Source of the DNA: Streptomyces sp. NBC_01210
Lineage (GTDB): Bacteria; Actinomycetota; Actinomycetes; Streptomycetales; Streptomycetaceae
Length of the DNA: 64,000 nucleotides
Direction of reading: 5' to 3'
Assembly (NCBI RefSeq): GCF_036010325.1
Contig: NZ_CP108549.1
Location: 8,556,001-8,620,000, forward strand
Shown here one piece after another: positions 8,268 through 16,278 of this stretch (its first letter is position 1; the number at the start of each line of letters is the position of its first letter). Position numbers and translations under genes: made by a program. The notes under the pieces are model-generated. The model searched no databases, was not told where the DNA came from, and saw nothing but the letters and a program-made list of their open reading frames with translations.

Positions 8268-8537
8268 GTGGAGAACGAGAACTGGCGTCATGAAGCGGCA
8301 TGCCTCGACGAAGACCCCGACCTGTTCTTCCCCGTCGGCAACACCGGCCCGGCTCTGCTTCAGGTCGCCGAGGCCAAGTCCGTCTGCCGCCGGTGCCCGG
8401 TCCAGGAGTCTTGCCTGGAGTGGGCCATGGCGCACGGCCAGGACTCCGGTGTGTGGGGCGGACTCGGCGAGGACGAGCGCCGGGCGCTCAAGCGCCGGAC
8501 GGCCCGGCGGCGGTCCCAGGCGCGGAGCGCCGGCTAG
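8268..8537 (+). CDS. WhiB-family iron-sulfur transcription factor
   Basis: An 89-residue protein with the four cluster cysteines at C12, C40, C43 and C49 (C-x27-C-x2-C-x5-C), the GVWGG turn at residues 61-65 and a basic C-terminal tail (RRALKRRTARRR). WhiB-like proteins bind a [4Fe-4S] cluster and act with the principal sigma factor. The start is GTG 8268 with GGAGGAGGAA upstream. The length and motif order are typical. The particular Wbl subclass cannot be fixed by eye. Confidence 0.93.
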   Translation: MENENWRHEAACLDEDPDLFFPVGNTGPALLQVAEAKSVCRRCPVQESCLEWAMAHGQDSGVWGGLGEDERRALKRRTARRRSQARSAG

Positions 8538-8684
8538 CCGTGGTGGCGGAGACGTCGGGAGCCGCGTGCACGCTCACGGCGACCTGGCAGTTGGCCTGTT
8601 TGCCCAAGGCTCCGCAGTACTTCGGGGCGACGCCGACCGGCATACTCGGCGATCCGCCGCGACGCCGACACGAAAGGGCGGGCG

Positions 8685-8803
8685 CGTTCGTTCGTTAGTG
8701 TGTCGCTGGCCGAGGCGTATCCGCAGGTCGCGGCGATGTGGTTGCAGGAGCGCAACGGCGGGCCGCACCTCGGGGGAACTGGCGGCAGGTGAATACGCGT
8801 GCT
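8685..8803 (+). pseudogene. Possible treble-clef zinc-finger repeat remnant
   Basis: One frame reads SLAEAYPQVAAMWLQERNGG and, after a one-base shift, GELAAGEYAC. This resembles the SLA...P..AA.W....NG...P..L..G repeat of actinobacterial treble-clef/zinc-ribbon proteins. The cysteine pairs are mostly gone and the frame is broken. The match is short, so the call is tentative. Confidence 0.3.
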
Positions 8804-8825
8804 CCCCGGTATGAACCGAACCCAG

Positions 8826-9890
8826 CTACCGGCGGGTTGCTTGTTCCTTGGTCTCTGGGCTGGGACCTCGGCGCCTCTCCGGAGTGTCCGGGGCTTCGCG
8901 GTTTCTGCGACGTCTGCGTAGGAGCAGCAGCACCGTGGTGACGAGTGCGATGAGGACGAGGGCTGCCGCCGCTCCGATGGGGTACCAGAGCTTGTGCGAC
9001 GTGGGCTTCTTCGGCATGGACAGCATCAGCGTGGCTGTGGCCGATCGCAGGGCCGGGCCGCTGCGCAGTTCGAGCTGGGCCTTCCAGGGGCCGTCGGGCA
9101 GACGCGGTTCGAGGGGAATGGTGATGGTGCCCGTCTGGTACCCGGCGAAGGTGGTGCCGGGAGGGATCCGGAAGGGGCCCGCGCTGACGCCGCCGGGGCC
9201 GCCTTTCAGGGTGAGCTGCCCGGACATCACGTCCATGGCGCGTCTGCCGAGGTTGCGTACGACGGCGGCGACGCTCGGACGGCCCTGCTTGTCCCGAGTT
9301 CCCGTGATCTTCTGGATGACGAAGTCGGCCAGCGGGTCACCGCCGGGCCCGACGTCCAGGTAGACGCGCACACCGACGCGGTGGATGCTGCCGACGTTGT
9401 GCCGCGCATCCGGCAGGGCCTGGCTCTCGGCCCACACGACCGCGTAGCGCTCTCCGGACTGTGCGGTGCGCGGCACAGTGAGCGCCATGTCCACCATGGA
9501 TTTCGTGCGGGCCGCCAGATTCACGCTGCCGGGCTCGACCCGGATCCACCGGGCCAGTTCGTTGGGCGTACGCGCGGGGCCGAACAGGAATCTGCTGTCT
9601 TTGACGAGGGCCGAGGCGGCGTAGAGGTCGATACGAAGGGGGGACGCCGACTTGTTGGAGACCTCGATCCTGCGCTTGATCGTCATGCCCGGCTTGAGAT
9701 GGTCCACGACATAGATGCGCGCGCGGGGGTCGTTGCGGCGGGCCACGGGTACGTCGACCAGCCGGACGCCGAACCGGCCCGGCCCGGAGTCGAGCGCGGG
9801 CTTAGCGGGGATGGCCACGGCGGGGGCGTCAGAGGGGGCACTCAGGAAGGCCGTCGCCGCGATGATCGCGGCGGCGGCCCGGGTGCGCAC
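8826..9890 (-). CDS. DUF916-like (WxL-interacting) membrane-anchored surface protein
   Basis: A 354-residue exported protein with an N-terminal signal helix (AAAAIIAATAFLSAP), an Ig-like domain at about residues 40-165 (RFGVRLVDVP, YVVDHLKPGMTIKRRIEVSN, AVVWAES) like the DUF916 peptidoglycan-binding part of WxL-interacting proteins, a second beta domain to about 300, one C-terminal membrane helix (YPIGAAAALVLIALVTTVLL) and an arginine-rich cytoplasmic tail. It lies next to two secreted proteins with WxL-like domains, which fits the firmicute arrangement. GTG 9890 has no ribosome binding site; the apparent original start lies upstream at TTG 9986 but is separated by an in-frame TGA (see 9924-9986). 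Confidence 0.7.
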   Translation of the reverse strand: MRTRAAAAIIAATAFLSAPSDAPAVAIPAKPALDSGPGRFGVRLVDVPVARRNDPRARIYVVDHLKPGMTIKRRIEVSNKSASPLRIDLYAASALVKDSRFLFGPARTPNELARWIRVEPGSVNLAARTKSMVDMALTVPRTAQSGERYAVVWAESQALPDARHNVGSIHRVGVRVYLDVGPGGDPLADFVIQKITGTRDKQGRPSVAAVVRNLGRRAMDVMSGQLTLKGGPGGVSAGPFRIPPGTTFAGYQTGTITIPLEPRLPDGPWKAQLELRSGPALRSATATLMLSMPKKPTSHKLWYPIGAAAALVLIALVTTVLLLLRRRRRNREAPDTPERRRGPSPETKEQATRR

Positions 9891-9923
9891 CCGGGCGCGT
9901 GGTTGGTTACGCCGCAGAATTGG

Positions 9924-9986
9924 TCACCACCCCATTTCCGTGATGTTTAGTGGCCGCCTGAGTTGACGAGCCCGAGGATCGAGCAA
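9924..9986 (-). other. Upstream leader of the DUF916-like gene with in-frame TGA
   Basis: From TTG 9986 (GGAG upstream) the frame of the DUF916-like gene reads LLDPRARQLRRPLNITEMGWW and then TGA (9924-9926), followed in the same frame by the rest of the gene. The start of the YVTN protein gene at 12393 reads MFGLRARLVRRP...SSWW at the same distance from its binding site. The two leaders are clearly related. Either a nonsense mutation has hit this copy, with reinitiation at GTG 9890, or only the promoter and leader were duplicated. Confidence 0.6.
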
Positions 9987-10030
9987 GGGACTCCGCGTCC
10001 TTGACGATGGCCAGGGATGATGCCAGAGCG

Positions 10031-10063
10031 TAGAAATCATCTGTGAGACCAGGAGGAACTATA
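10031..10063 (-). promoter_or_regulatory. Promoter/leader element shared with the YVTN gene
   Basis: On the minus strand TATAGTT (complement of 10057-10063) is a good -10 hexamer, followed by TCACAGATGATTTCTA (complement of 10031-10046). The same arrangement occurs at 12444-12477. It should drive the DUF916-like gene about 70-80 bp downstream of it. Confidence 0.5.
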
Positions 10064-10151
10064 GAGACGGAATTGCGTAGAAGTCTGGCATATTACGCTT
10101 GTGTCCCGCGTTGAATTAATAGAATTGTCGGGAAATTTAGGCATCCATGGG

Positions 10152-10769
10152 TCAGGCCACTGAATAGGTCACGGTCCCGCGGTAGAGATCGGCCACCGCG
10201 GACTCGGGCACGTGAACGGCCAGGGATGGATTCCACGAGACGAAGTTGTTTCCGGAGCCGTCAGGATGGCTGAAGGCGACGCGGGGATTGTCGAGGCTGC
10301 CTGGGGATCCTGGGAAGAAGGGGCCGTTGAAGGCGTGGATCGGTGGGCCGGAGGCGTACCGGACGCGTGAGCCGGAGATGGCGTCGTTCCCGTGGCCGCC
10401 AGGGGTGAACTCGCGGCGCAGCGAGACGATGGCGGTCCACTGGGCGTAGGGGGCGGAACGCTCGTCCGCGACCTCCACTTCACCAAGCCGGCCCCAGGCG
10501 GTGCCGCCGGGAACCGTGCGGGACAGGGTGGCCCTGGAGGGAACGGAGATGGTCAGCCCGTCGGTGGGTCTCACCTCGAAGACGACGTCTGTGTCGCCCC
10601 TGTCCCTGTACCCGCCGTCCTTGTACCCGTCGCTGTCGCTGTTGTCGTATCTGTCTCTGTCTCCGGATCCCTCGGCGTGGACCGGAGCGGCTGTGAGTGC
10701 CGCGCATCCCAAGGTGACCAGGACGACGGTGCGCCGGATCGGCGCCCCCATACCGACGATAAATGTCAT
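10152..10769 (-). CDS. Secreted protein with WxL-like C-terminal domain
   Basis: A 205-residue secreted protein with a Sec signal peptide (RRTVVLVTLGCAALTAAPVHA), a short Asp/Gly/Tyr/Arg-rich linker (about residues 36-58) and a beta domain that is clearly homologous to the C-terminus of the neighbouring YVTN protein (VVFEVRPTDGLTI ... FVSWNPSLAVHVPESAV ... GTVTYSVA). This resembles the WxL cell-wall domain family in layout, with W-x-x-L near the end. ATG 10769 is the first plausible start; ATG 10751 would still keep the signal peptide. Neither has a strong ribosome binding site. Confidence 0.7.
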   Translation of the reverse strand: MTFIVGMGAPIRRTVVLVTLGCAALTAAPVHAEGSGDRDRYDNSDSDGYKDGGYRDRGDTDVVFEVRPTDGLTISVPSRATLSRTVPGGTAWGRLGEVEVADERSAPYAQWTAIVSLRREFTPGGHGNDAISGSRVRYASGPPIHAFNGPFFPGSPGSLDNPRVAFSHPDGSGNNFVSWNPSLAVHVPESAVADLYRGTVTYSVA

Positions 10770-10835
10770 GCAATGAGGGTGCGTCAGAGATTGTGGGTCT
10801 TCATCTTGTGATGCGCCGCTTGGGCGTCGCACAGG

Positions 10836-10874
10836 GCAAGGCCGCCGTCGCGGCATTCGCGGCGGCGGCCTTGC
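10836..10874 (-). terminator. Stem-loop terminator after the YVTN gene
   Basis: A 17-bp stem with one mismatch (GCAAGGCCGCCGTCGCG at 10836-10852 and its partner 10858-10874) and a 5-nt loop, 17 bp beyond the stop of the YVTN gene. It separates that gene from the next surface gene. Confidence 0.75.
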
Positions 10875-10890
10875 CGTACGCACCAACTCG

Positions 10891-12393
10891 TTAGGCCACG
10901 GAGTGGGTGATGGTGCCGGTGTAGGTGCCGGCGACGGCATCGGCGGGGACGGCGACGTCGAGGGTGGGGTTCCAGGTGACGCTGTTGTCGCCGGAGCCGC
11001 TGGTTTTGCTGTAGGCGGTGCGAGGGCCGGCGAGGGTTCCGGGGGTTCCGGGGGTGAAGGGTCCGTTGGTCTGGGCGACGGGGGCGCCGGGTGTGTACGT
11101 CACGGCGCCGCCGGAGATGGGGGAGCCTCCGGTAGTGGTGAAGTCCTGGCTGAGGCTGACGGTGGAGGTCCAGTTGGCGTCGGCGAGGGAGCGCTGGTCG
11201 TCGACGGTGACGTTGCCGAGCTGTCCGGTGGCGGTGCCGCCGGGGGCGACGCTGCTGAGGGTGGCGGTGTCGGGGACGGTGATTGTGAGGCCGTCGGTGG
11301 GGCTGACCTCGAACGTGACGACCGTGTCACCCTGGCTCGGGGAGGCGGCGGCTCCTCCGGGACTGAGTCCGACAGGCACCTGGGTGGGACTGGCGGTGTC
11401 CGTCGCAGTGTCGATCACCGACACGTTGTTGTCGGCGTGGTTGGGCACATAGACCTTCTGGTCGTTCCCCGTTGCCACGGCGTCCTGGGGGTCGTCGCCG
11501 ATGTTGGTGGTGATGGTGGTGGCGACGGTGTCCGTGCTGGTGTCGATCACGGACACGCTGTTGGAACCGGGGTTGGCGACGTAGACCTTCGAACCGTTGG
11601 ACAGGATGTCCAGACCGTTCGGCCCGGTGCCCACTGTGATGGGAGAGCCAGTCACGGTGTTGGTGGCGGTGTCGATCACCGAGACGGTGCCCGAGGTGGA
11701 GTTCGTGACGTACGCCTTGGCCCCGTTGGGCGCGAACACCACGTCGGAAGGGTTGGTGCCCACGGTGATGGTGGTGCTCACGGTGTCGGTGGCGGTGTCG
11801 ATCACCGCCACGGTGTTGTTGCCGACGTTGACGACGTAGGCGGTGTCTCCGTCGGGGGAGATCGCCACAGCCAGCGGCTGTCCGGCGACACTGATCGTGC
11901 TGGACACGGTGTCGGTGGCGGTGTTGATCACCGAGACCTCGTTTGAACCGGTGTTGGTGACGTAGGCCTTCGTGCCATCAGGCGTGACGGCGATACCGCG
12001 GGGGTTAACGCCGACTCCGATGGTGGCGGTGACGGTCCTGTCGGCAGTGTCGATCACCGACACGTTGTTGCCGGCCCCATTGCTCACATACGCCTTGGTG
12101 CCGTTCGGGAGCATGGCGATCGCTGTGGGGCCGGCGCCCACAGTGATGGGAGTTCCGACGATGGTGTCGGTGGACGTATCGATCACCGAGACGTTGTTGT
12201 CGTCGTGGTTCGCCACGTAGAGGAAGTCCGAGGGCGCGGCGTTCGCCGGCGCGGCGGGGAGGGAGAACGAGGCGAGTGCCGTAAGGGCGATGGTGGCGGC
12301 CCGCTTGCGGGACCACCATGAGCTTTTTCCGGAATTACCAGTGCCGTGATTTCCAGAGGGGCGTCTGACCAGACGAGCCCGAAGACCAAACAC
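10891..12393 (-). CDS. Secreted YVTN beta-propeller protein with WxL-like domain
   Basis: A 500-residue exported protein. An unusually long basic n-region precedes the signal helix (ATIALTALASFSLPAAPANA, about residues 33-52). About seven YVTN-type propeller blades of 42 residues follow (about 55-350; each has YVAN...NNVSVIDT.TDTV and a P.G...A motif). The last 140 residues form the WxL-like domain shared with the neighbour. Propellers of this type bind proteins or sugars at the cell surface. GTG 12393 has GGAGG 4-5 bases upstream. The gene has its own promoter (12444-12477) and terminator. Confidence 0.85.
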   Translation of the reverse strand: MFGLRARLVRRPSGNHGTGNSGKSSWWSRKRAATIALTALASFSLPAAPANAAPSDFLYVANHDDNNVSVIDTSTDTIVGTPITVGAGPTAIAMLPNGTKAYVSNGAGNNVSVIDTADRTVTATIGVGVNPRGIAVTPDGTKAYVTNTGSNEVSVINTATDTVSSTISVAGQPLAVAISPDGDTAYVVNVGNNTVAVIDTATDTVSTTITVGTNPSDVVFAPNGAKAYVTNSTSGTVSVIDTATNTVTGSPITVGTGPNGLDILSNGSKVYVANPGSNSVSVIDTSTDTVATTITTNIGDDPQDAVATGNDQKVYVPNHADNNVSVIDTATDTASPTQVPVGLSPGGAAASPSQGDTVVTFEVSPTDGLTITVPDTATLSSVAPGGTATGQLGNVTVDDQRSLADANWTSTVSLSQDFTTTGGSPISGGAVTYTPGAPVAQTNGPFTPGTPGTLAGPRTAYSKTSGSGDNSVTWNPTLDVAVPADAVAGTYTGTITHSVA

Positions 12394-12443
12394 GGGACCT
12401 CCACTTACTTAGTGATGACCCCGTTTCATGATGTGACGGGGTG

Positions 12444-12477
12444 TAGAGATCATCTGTGATGACTCGGGAGAACTATA
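12444..12477 (-). promoter_or_regulatory. Promoter/leader element of the YVTN gene
   Basis: On the minus strand TATAGTT (complement of 12471-12477) is followed by TCACAGATGATCTCTA (complement of 12444-12459) and a leader of about 70 nt up to GTG 12393. It is nearly the same as the element at 10031-10063. No riboswitch could be recognised by eye. Confidence 0.5.
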
Positions 12478-12603
12478 AAGGACGCAAAATGGCGCAATTG
12501 TGCACATACTTGTCGCGTTGCGTTCGTGTCTCGATATCGAATCGATAATCAAAGAGAATTATCCGCTTAATTCGGTTCGGCGCATTCCCTCGAATCCCGG
12601 CCA

Positions 12604-13072
12604 CTACGTCCGCTGTGCGCCCCCGCCTCGACTCAAGGCCGACTTCGCCCCAGCGGCTGGGTCAGGGGCCCGCGCGAGGCGAGCCGTCCAGAGTCTGCCG
12701 CTCGCAGCTGCCGGGGTGATCACGAAGAGGTTGTGGTCGCGCTTGCGGTAGGCGAACTGCAACCGGCCGTCGAAGGAGGCAAACACCGGAGCCTCGTAAG
12801 TCTTAGCGCCGGCGCTGGGATTGACAGCAAAAGGGGTTGGCTCAGGAGGTGCCGTTGAGGGAAGCGACCCGGATGATGTCCGTGACGTCGCGGTAGGCGC
12901 AGTGGAGCTTGGCCGTGGCGGGGGTTCCGTGGGTGGCGAGGGCTGGGGCACTGGCTGTGCGCCAGTTCCCGAGCGGGGTGCGGGTGCCCCGGGCGCTGCC
13001 GGTGAAGGTGGCGAGCCAGATATCCCCGGTCACGCCGGTGTGGGCGCAGTACGGCTTGTTCCCTCTGCCCAC
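12604..13072 (-). pseudogene. Frameshifted beta-propeller (lectin-like) protein remnant
   Basis: The first frame reads GDIWLATFTG, then KLHCAYRDVTDIIRVASLNG and a stop at 12842; the second frame continues with EAPVFASFDGRLQFAYRKRD. The text repeats the pattern KLH.AYRD...I..AS.NG..W typical of PLL-like/tachylectin propellers from Streptomyces. The frame change, the stop and the lack of a signal peptide show decay. Confidence 0.5.
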
Positions 13073-13089
13073 CGGCGGTCGAGGAGGAC

Positions 13090-13358
13090 GTGGACGAGAA
13101 CGAGGTGCACTGCCCGCGGTGCGGAACGGCCGACACCGTGGTCAAGCCGGGCAACGACGGCGTGAAGCACGGCCGGTGCCTGCGCTGCGAGAAGGACTGG
13201 CCACGCCCTGCCCGATCTGCGGCAGTTACCGCATCGACGGCTCCTACGGCGTCGCCTGCATCCGCTTCACGACCCTCCCCGACACCGTCACGTGCATGGA
13301 CTCCAGGACCGGGATCCCGGCACGCGATCCCGGCCCTGAGGCACCGTCCGAGCGCTAG
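13090..13358 (+). pseudogene. Frameshifted copy of the CxxC zinc-ribbon protein
   Basis: GTG 13090 after GAGGAGG begins MDENEVHCPRCGTADTVV, the same start as the intact gene at 40850. After KHGRCLRCEKDW the frame shifts, and the remaining text (CPICGSYRIDGSYGVACIRF ... IPARDPGPEAPSER) continues in another frame. One cysteine pair is also degraded (CMDS instead of CRDC). The two copies share most of their sequence, including about 30 bp before the start. Confidence 0.85.
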
Positions 13359-13862
13359 CTAGGTGGTGAGCAGGCGGTCGAAGAAGGACCGGTACTGCCG
13401 CAGGGCGATCCGTAGATCCTCGGTGGCGACCTCATTCCCCTGGTGCCATTGCCCTTCGAGCCTCTCTTTGTGGTCGGCGAAGGTCGAAGCGAGCAGCTGC
13501 ATGACCTCGGCAACCAGCCCGTCTGCTGCCCGCACGGACTCCTGAGGGTCATCGACGAAGCCCTGCTGGATCTCGCTCCACCGCGAACGCAGCTCTTCCG
13601 CCTCCCGGGACCCGAGGAGTGGAACAGCTGCGTCCTCCTGCCCCGATCCGGCGGGCTCATGGGCGGGGGGCCGCCGGTCACCGGGCGCGTCTGTGATTCT
13701 GCTTCTCGGCTCCGCGCGGCCGGGATCGGAGTCTGGCGTCGGGTCGTCCAGGGGCGGTGGCTCCGCGGGCTCTGTCTGGGGCCGGGCTATGTCCTCAGTG
13801 GAAAGCCGCTCCTCGCCGGGTGCGACACGGTCGTCGCGCCCGAATCCGCCTTCTCCCTGCAT
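13359..13862 (-). CDS. Uncharacterised acidic protein, paralogue of the next gene
   Basis: A 167-residue protein with a disordered, acidic and proline-rich first half and a helical C-terminal domain (about residues 85-167: RSRWSEIQQGFVDDPQESVR, then ALRQYRSFFDRLL). The same domain (W..Q..FVD.P..AV..AD.LV) occurs in the upstream neighbour, so the two are paralogues. ATG 13862 follows GGAGG at about 10 bases. The function is unknown; the domain is frequent in actinobacteria. Confidence 0.7.
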   Translation of the reverse strand: MQGEGGFGRDDRVAPGEERLSTEDIARPQTEPAEPPPLDDPTPDSDPGRAEPRSRITDAPGDRRPPAHEPAGSGQEDAAVPLLGSREAEELRSRWSEIQQGFVDDPQESVRAADGLVAEVMQLLASTFADHKERLEGQWHQGNEVATEDLRIALRQYRSFFDRLLTT

Positions 13863-13917
13863 ATCGCTTCCACCTCCATGGACTGGTAAGTGAGGGGATG
13901 TTGTCCATGCTCGCCGG

Positions 13918-14478
13918 TCATCGGCGTCCTTCATCCGATGAAGTGGTGTCGTCCTTCAGTAGTTCCTCGAACAGTGCCCGGTAGTGGACCATTGCGCTCC
14001 GCAGTTCTTCTGTGGAGGTGTCTCTGCTGCCGGTGCGCAGGTTGATCTCGTGGGCCGCGCGGTAGTGCTCCAGCGTGCGGGCATGCTCGACAGACAGGTC
14101 GCGCGATTGCTGTTCGTACCCTTCGGTCGGGTAGCCGCGCTCGCTCATCAGGGTGGTGACAAGCCGGTCCGCCTCGCCCACGGCTTGGTCGGGGCTGTCC
14201 ACGAAGTGCTCCTGCACGCTGGCCCAGTCCCGCGCGTACCGGTCCCGGACGGTCGACGGCAGCGCCCGGATTTCCAGATTCTCATGGCGCTTCTCTCGTG
14301 CGGTCAGATCACGCTCGGCCGCTCGACGGCTGTCCTTCGCTTCGACGGTGCGTTCATATTCCGGCCCGAAGCGCTCCTGAAGTCGTCGACGCTGGGCCAT
14401 GCTCCGCACGGCCAGCGCCACCAGGACCACAACGATCACGGCAACCACGATGATGACGATCGTCCACGTCGTGTCCAT
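13918..14478 (-). CDS. Membrane-anchored coiled protein
   Basis: A 186-residue protein with one N-terminal membrane helix (TIVIIVVAVIVVVLVALAV, about residues 5-23), a charged coiled segment and a cytoplasmic helical domain (about 65-175: RDWASVQEHFVDSPDQAV ... MVHYRALFEELL). The helical domain is paralogous to that of the downstream gene, 55 bp away. ATG 14478 has GGAGG 6 bases upstream. The pair probably forms one transcription unit, with one partner at the membrane and one soluble. Confidence 0.8.
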   Translation of the reverse strand: MDTTWTIVIIVVAVIVVVLVALAVRSMAQRRRLQERFGPEYERTVEAKDSRRAAERDLTAREKRHENLEIRALPSTVRDRYARDWASVQEHFVDSPDQAVGEADRLVTTLMSERGYPTEGYEQQSRDLSVEHARTLEHYRAAHEINLRTGSRDTSTEELRSAMVHYRALFEELLKDDTTSSDEGRR

Positions 14479-14819
14479 CGCATCCTCCACTGGGCACCCG
14501 ACAGCAGGTTCCGAGTCAGTGACCGAAGCGTCGCGGCCACCCCTCGGGGTGCGGTAGCTCGAACTTAACAATCGGAACTAATCATGACAATTGTAGAGTA
14601 ATAGGCTGAATCGCTCCTCCGGATGGACTCGGCGCCGCACAGCCCGAGCTAGTTCCGGCGCGGAAGCAGCCGCCCGAGAAGGATTCACCGCCTCCATGTC
14701 TCCGTGACCGGCGATACTCCCGTCCGGCCCGACCGGGTGCGATCAACAAGGGTGACGGGTGGGTTGCTAGGGTCGCCTGCGCCGGTATGCCCATCACCCC
14801 GTCGGAGGTAGCACCACCT

Positions 14820-15197
14820 GTGTCCACAACTCCGCCCCTGCACGAGCCGATCGCGTTGGTTACGGACGCGCCCCGCAAACGCAACCGTCTGGTCCTGCCG
14901 GGGCTGGTTGTCGTCCTCGCGGGGTTGGTGGCGTTTTCCGTCTTCGGTCCGCACGACTCGAAGGACGACGCCGGGACACTGAAGGCGGGCGACTGCTTCC
15001 AGAACACCGGGACCACCGAGACTCCGGAGGTCAAGAAGCTCGGCTGCACGGATGCCCACGCCGACTACACCGTGCTCAAGACCGTCAAGGACGCGGTCTC
15101 CGGCACTCTCGCGTGCACGGACGTCGCCGGCGCGACAGGTTCCCTCACCCAGGTCGGCGCCGAGGCATTCGTGGTGTGTTTCAAGGAGAGCAAGTAG
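14820..15197 (+). CDS. LppU/SCO3897-type membrane protein
   Basis: A 125-residue protein with a short cytoplasmic proline-rich start, one membrane helix (LVLPGLVVVLAGLVAFSVF, about residues 23-41) and an extracellular domain of about 75 residues with four cysteines (AGDCF, LGCTDAHADYTV, LACTDV, FVVCFKE), as in the LppU/SCO3897 family. GTG 14820 is chosen because GGAGGT lies about 9 bases before it; ATG 14787 precedes that site. It converges on the GntR gene with a shared hairpin between. Confidence 0.75.
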   Translation: MSTTPPLHEPIALVTDAPRKRNRLVLPGLVVVLAGLVAFSVFGPHDSKDDAGTLKAGDCFQNTGTTETPEVKKLGCTDAHADYTVLKTVKDAVSGTLACTDVAGATGSLTQVGAEAFVVCFKESK

Positions 15198-15269
15198 AAC
15201 AACGCGTAGGAGTCAGGCCGTTCGATCCGCAACGCGTATCTGGGCGAGTGACGTCCACGTAATCCCGAA

Positions 15270-15326
15270 GCGGCCCGGCGGCCCGGCGGCCCGGCGGCCC
15301 GGCGGCCACAAGTCCGCCGGGCCGCC
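15270..15326. terminator. GC-rich 8-bp repeat with terminator-like hairpin
   Basis: The unit GCGGCCCG is repeated almost five times (15270-15307). Its last copies form a 13-bp stem (15293-15305 with 15314-15326). It lies between convergent genes and could terminate both. There is no T-run. Confidence 0.6.
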
Positions 15327-15333
15327 CCTGCTG

Positions 15334-16056
15334 TCAGCCCGCGGCGGCGGACTTCCGCCGGGGCCGGCGCGCTGCGGGGGGTTCGGCGTCCTTGCGGCCT
15401 TCCGCCCACAGGGAGCGCACATGGCCCAGGTGCCGGGTCATGCACGCCTCGGCGGCCTTTGCGTCACCGGCCAGCATCAGGTTGAGGAGCTCCAGGTGCT
15501 CCTCGGCGGACGGCAGCAGCTGGTCGCGCTCGTCCAGGGCCGTCAGTCCGTAGAGGCGGGAACGCTTGCGCAGATCGCCGACCGTCTCGACGAGACGCTC
15601 GTTGCCCGTGAGACCGAGCAGGCTGAGATGGAACTGGCGGTCGGCCTCCAGGTAGCCGATGAGGTCGTGCTCGCGGGCGGCGCGGACGATCTCATCGGCC
15701 ACCGGCCGCAGCGCTTCCAGGTCCTTGCGGGAGGCGCTGCGGGTGATCCGGCCGACCATCGGCACCTCGATCAGGGTGCGGATCTCGGTGTACTGGTCGA
15801 GGTCGCGCTCATTGACCTCGGTGACCCGGAATCCCTTGTTCCGTAAAGGCTCGACGAGGCCTTCGCGGGCCAGGTCGAGCATCGCCTCGCGTACCGGGGT
15901 GGCGGAGACACCGAAGTCCTCCGCGAGCCCCGGCGCCGAGTAGACCTCGCCCGGGCGGAGTTCGCCGGAAATGAGCGCGGCTCGCAGGGCGTGGGCCACC
16001 TGGTCGCGCAGCCGTTCCCGGGCCGTGATGAGGTTGCGCTGCTTCAGGTGCCCCAT
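15334..16056 (-). CDS. GntR/FadR-type regulator with FCD domain
   Basis: A 240-residue regulator with an N-terminal winged helix (YSAPGLAEDFGVSATPVREA, about residues 40-60) and an all-helical FCD effector domain (about 85-220) that keeps the metal-binding histidines (for example HLSLLGLTGN and EEHLELL). ATG 16056 follows GGAAGGAA at 5 bases. Its own promoter and the promoters of the neighbouring deaminase and peptidase/collagenase genes carry AATGTCAC, so it probably regulates the whole hydroxyproline locus and itself. Confidence 0.88.
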   Translation of the reverse strand: MGHLKQRNLITARERLRDQVAHALRAALISGELRPGEVYSAPGLAEDFGVSATPVREAMLDLAREGLVEPLRNKGFRVTEVNERDLDQYTEIRTLIEVPMVGRITRSASRKDLEALRPVADEIVRAAREHDLIGYLEADRQFHLSLLGLTGNERLVETVGDLRKRSRLYGLTALDERDQLLPSAEEHLELLNLMLAGDAKAAEACMTRHLGHVRSLWAEGRKDAEPPAARRPRRKSAAAG

Positions 16057-16093
16057 GGTGTTCCTTCCGTACTGCCGCGGATCACCAGGGTAC

Positions 16094-16101
16094 AATGTCA
16101 C
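16094..16101. promoter_or_regulatory. AATGTCAC motif, GntR gene promoter
   Basis: AATGTCAC lies 38 bp upstream of the GntR start, followed by GTTG. It is the first of three identical octamers in this locus (also 18228-18235 and 20231-20238). Confidence 0.5.
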
Positions 16102-16278
16102 GTTGCTTTCGCAGGTGCGAGGGTGTGGACGCGAGGACGTAGGTGCGGCCGGGGAGTGGAACTCCAGGGTCGCGTGGTCCTGTTCGCGCGGTCCCACGGC
16201 CGGAGGACTGCGCACCGCGAACGGCACATGGAAGTCGACGCCGCCGGACGCGGCATTGATCCGGCACGGCGGCGATGG

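Noticed and set aside
7888..8814. A 308-residue open frame on the plus strand across the WhiB gene
   Set aside because: It lies in another frame of the well-supported WhiB gene and has no family resemblance or ribosome binding site.
10903..11946. A long glycine/valine-rich plus-strand frame opposite the YVTN gene
   Set aside because: It is the antisense shadow of a GC-rich repetitive gene; the minus strand carries the signal peptide and propeller repeats.
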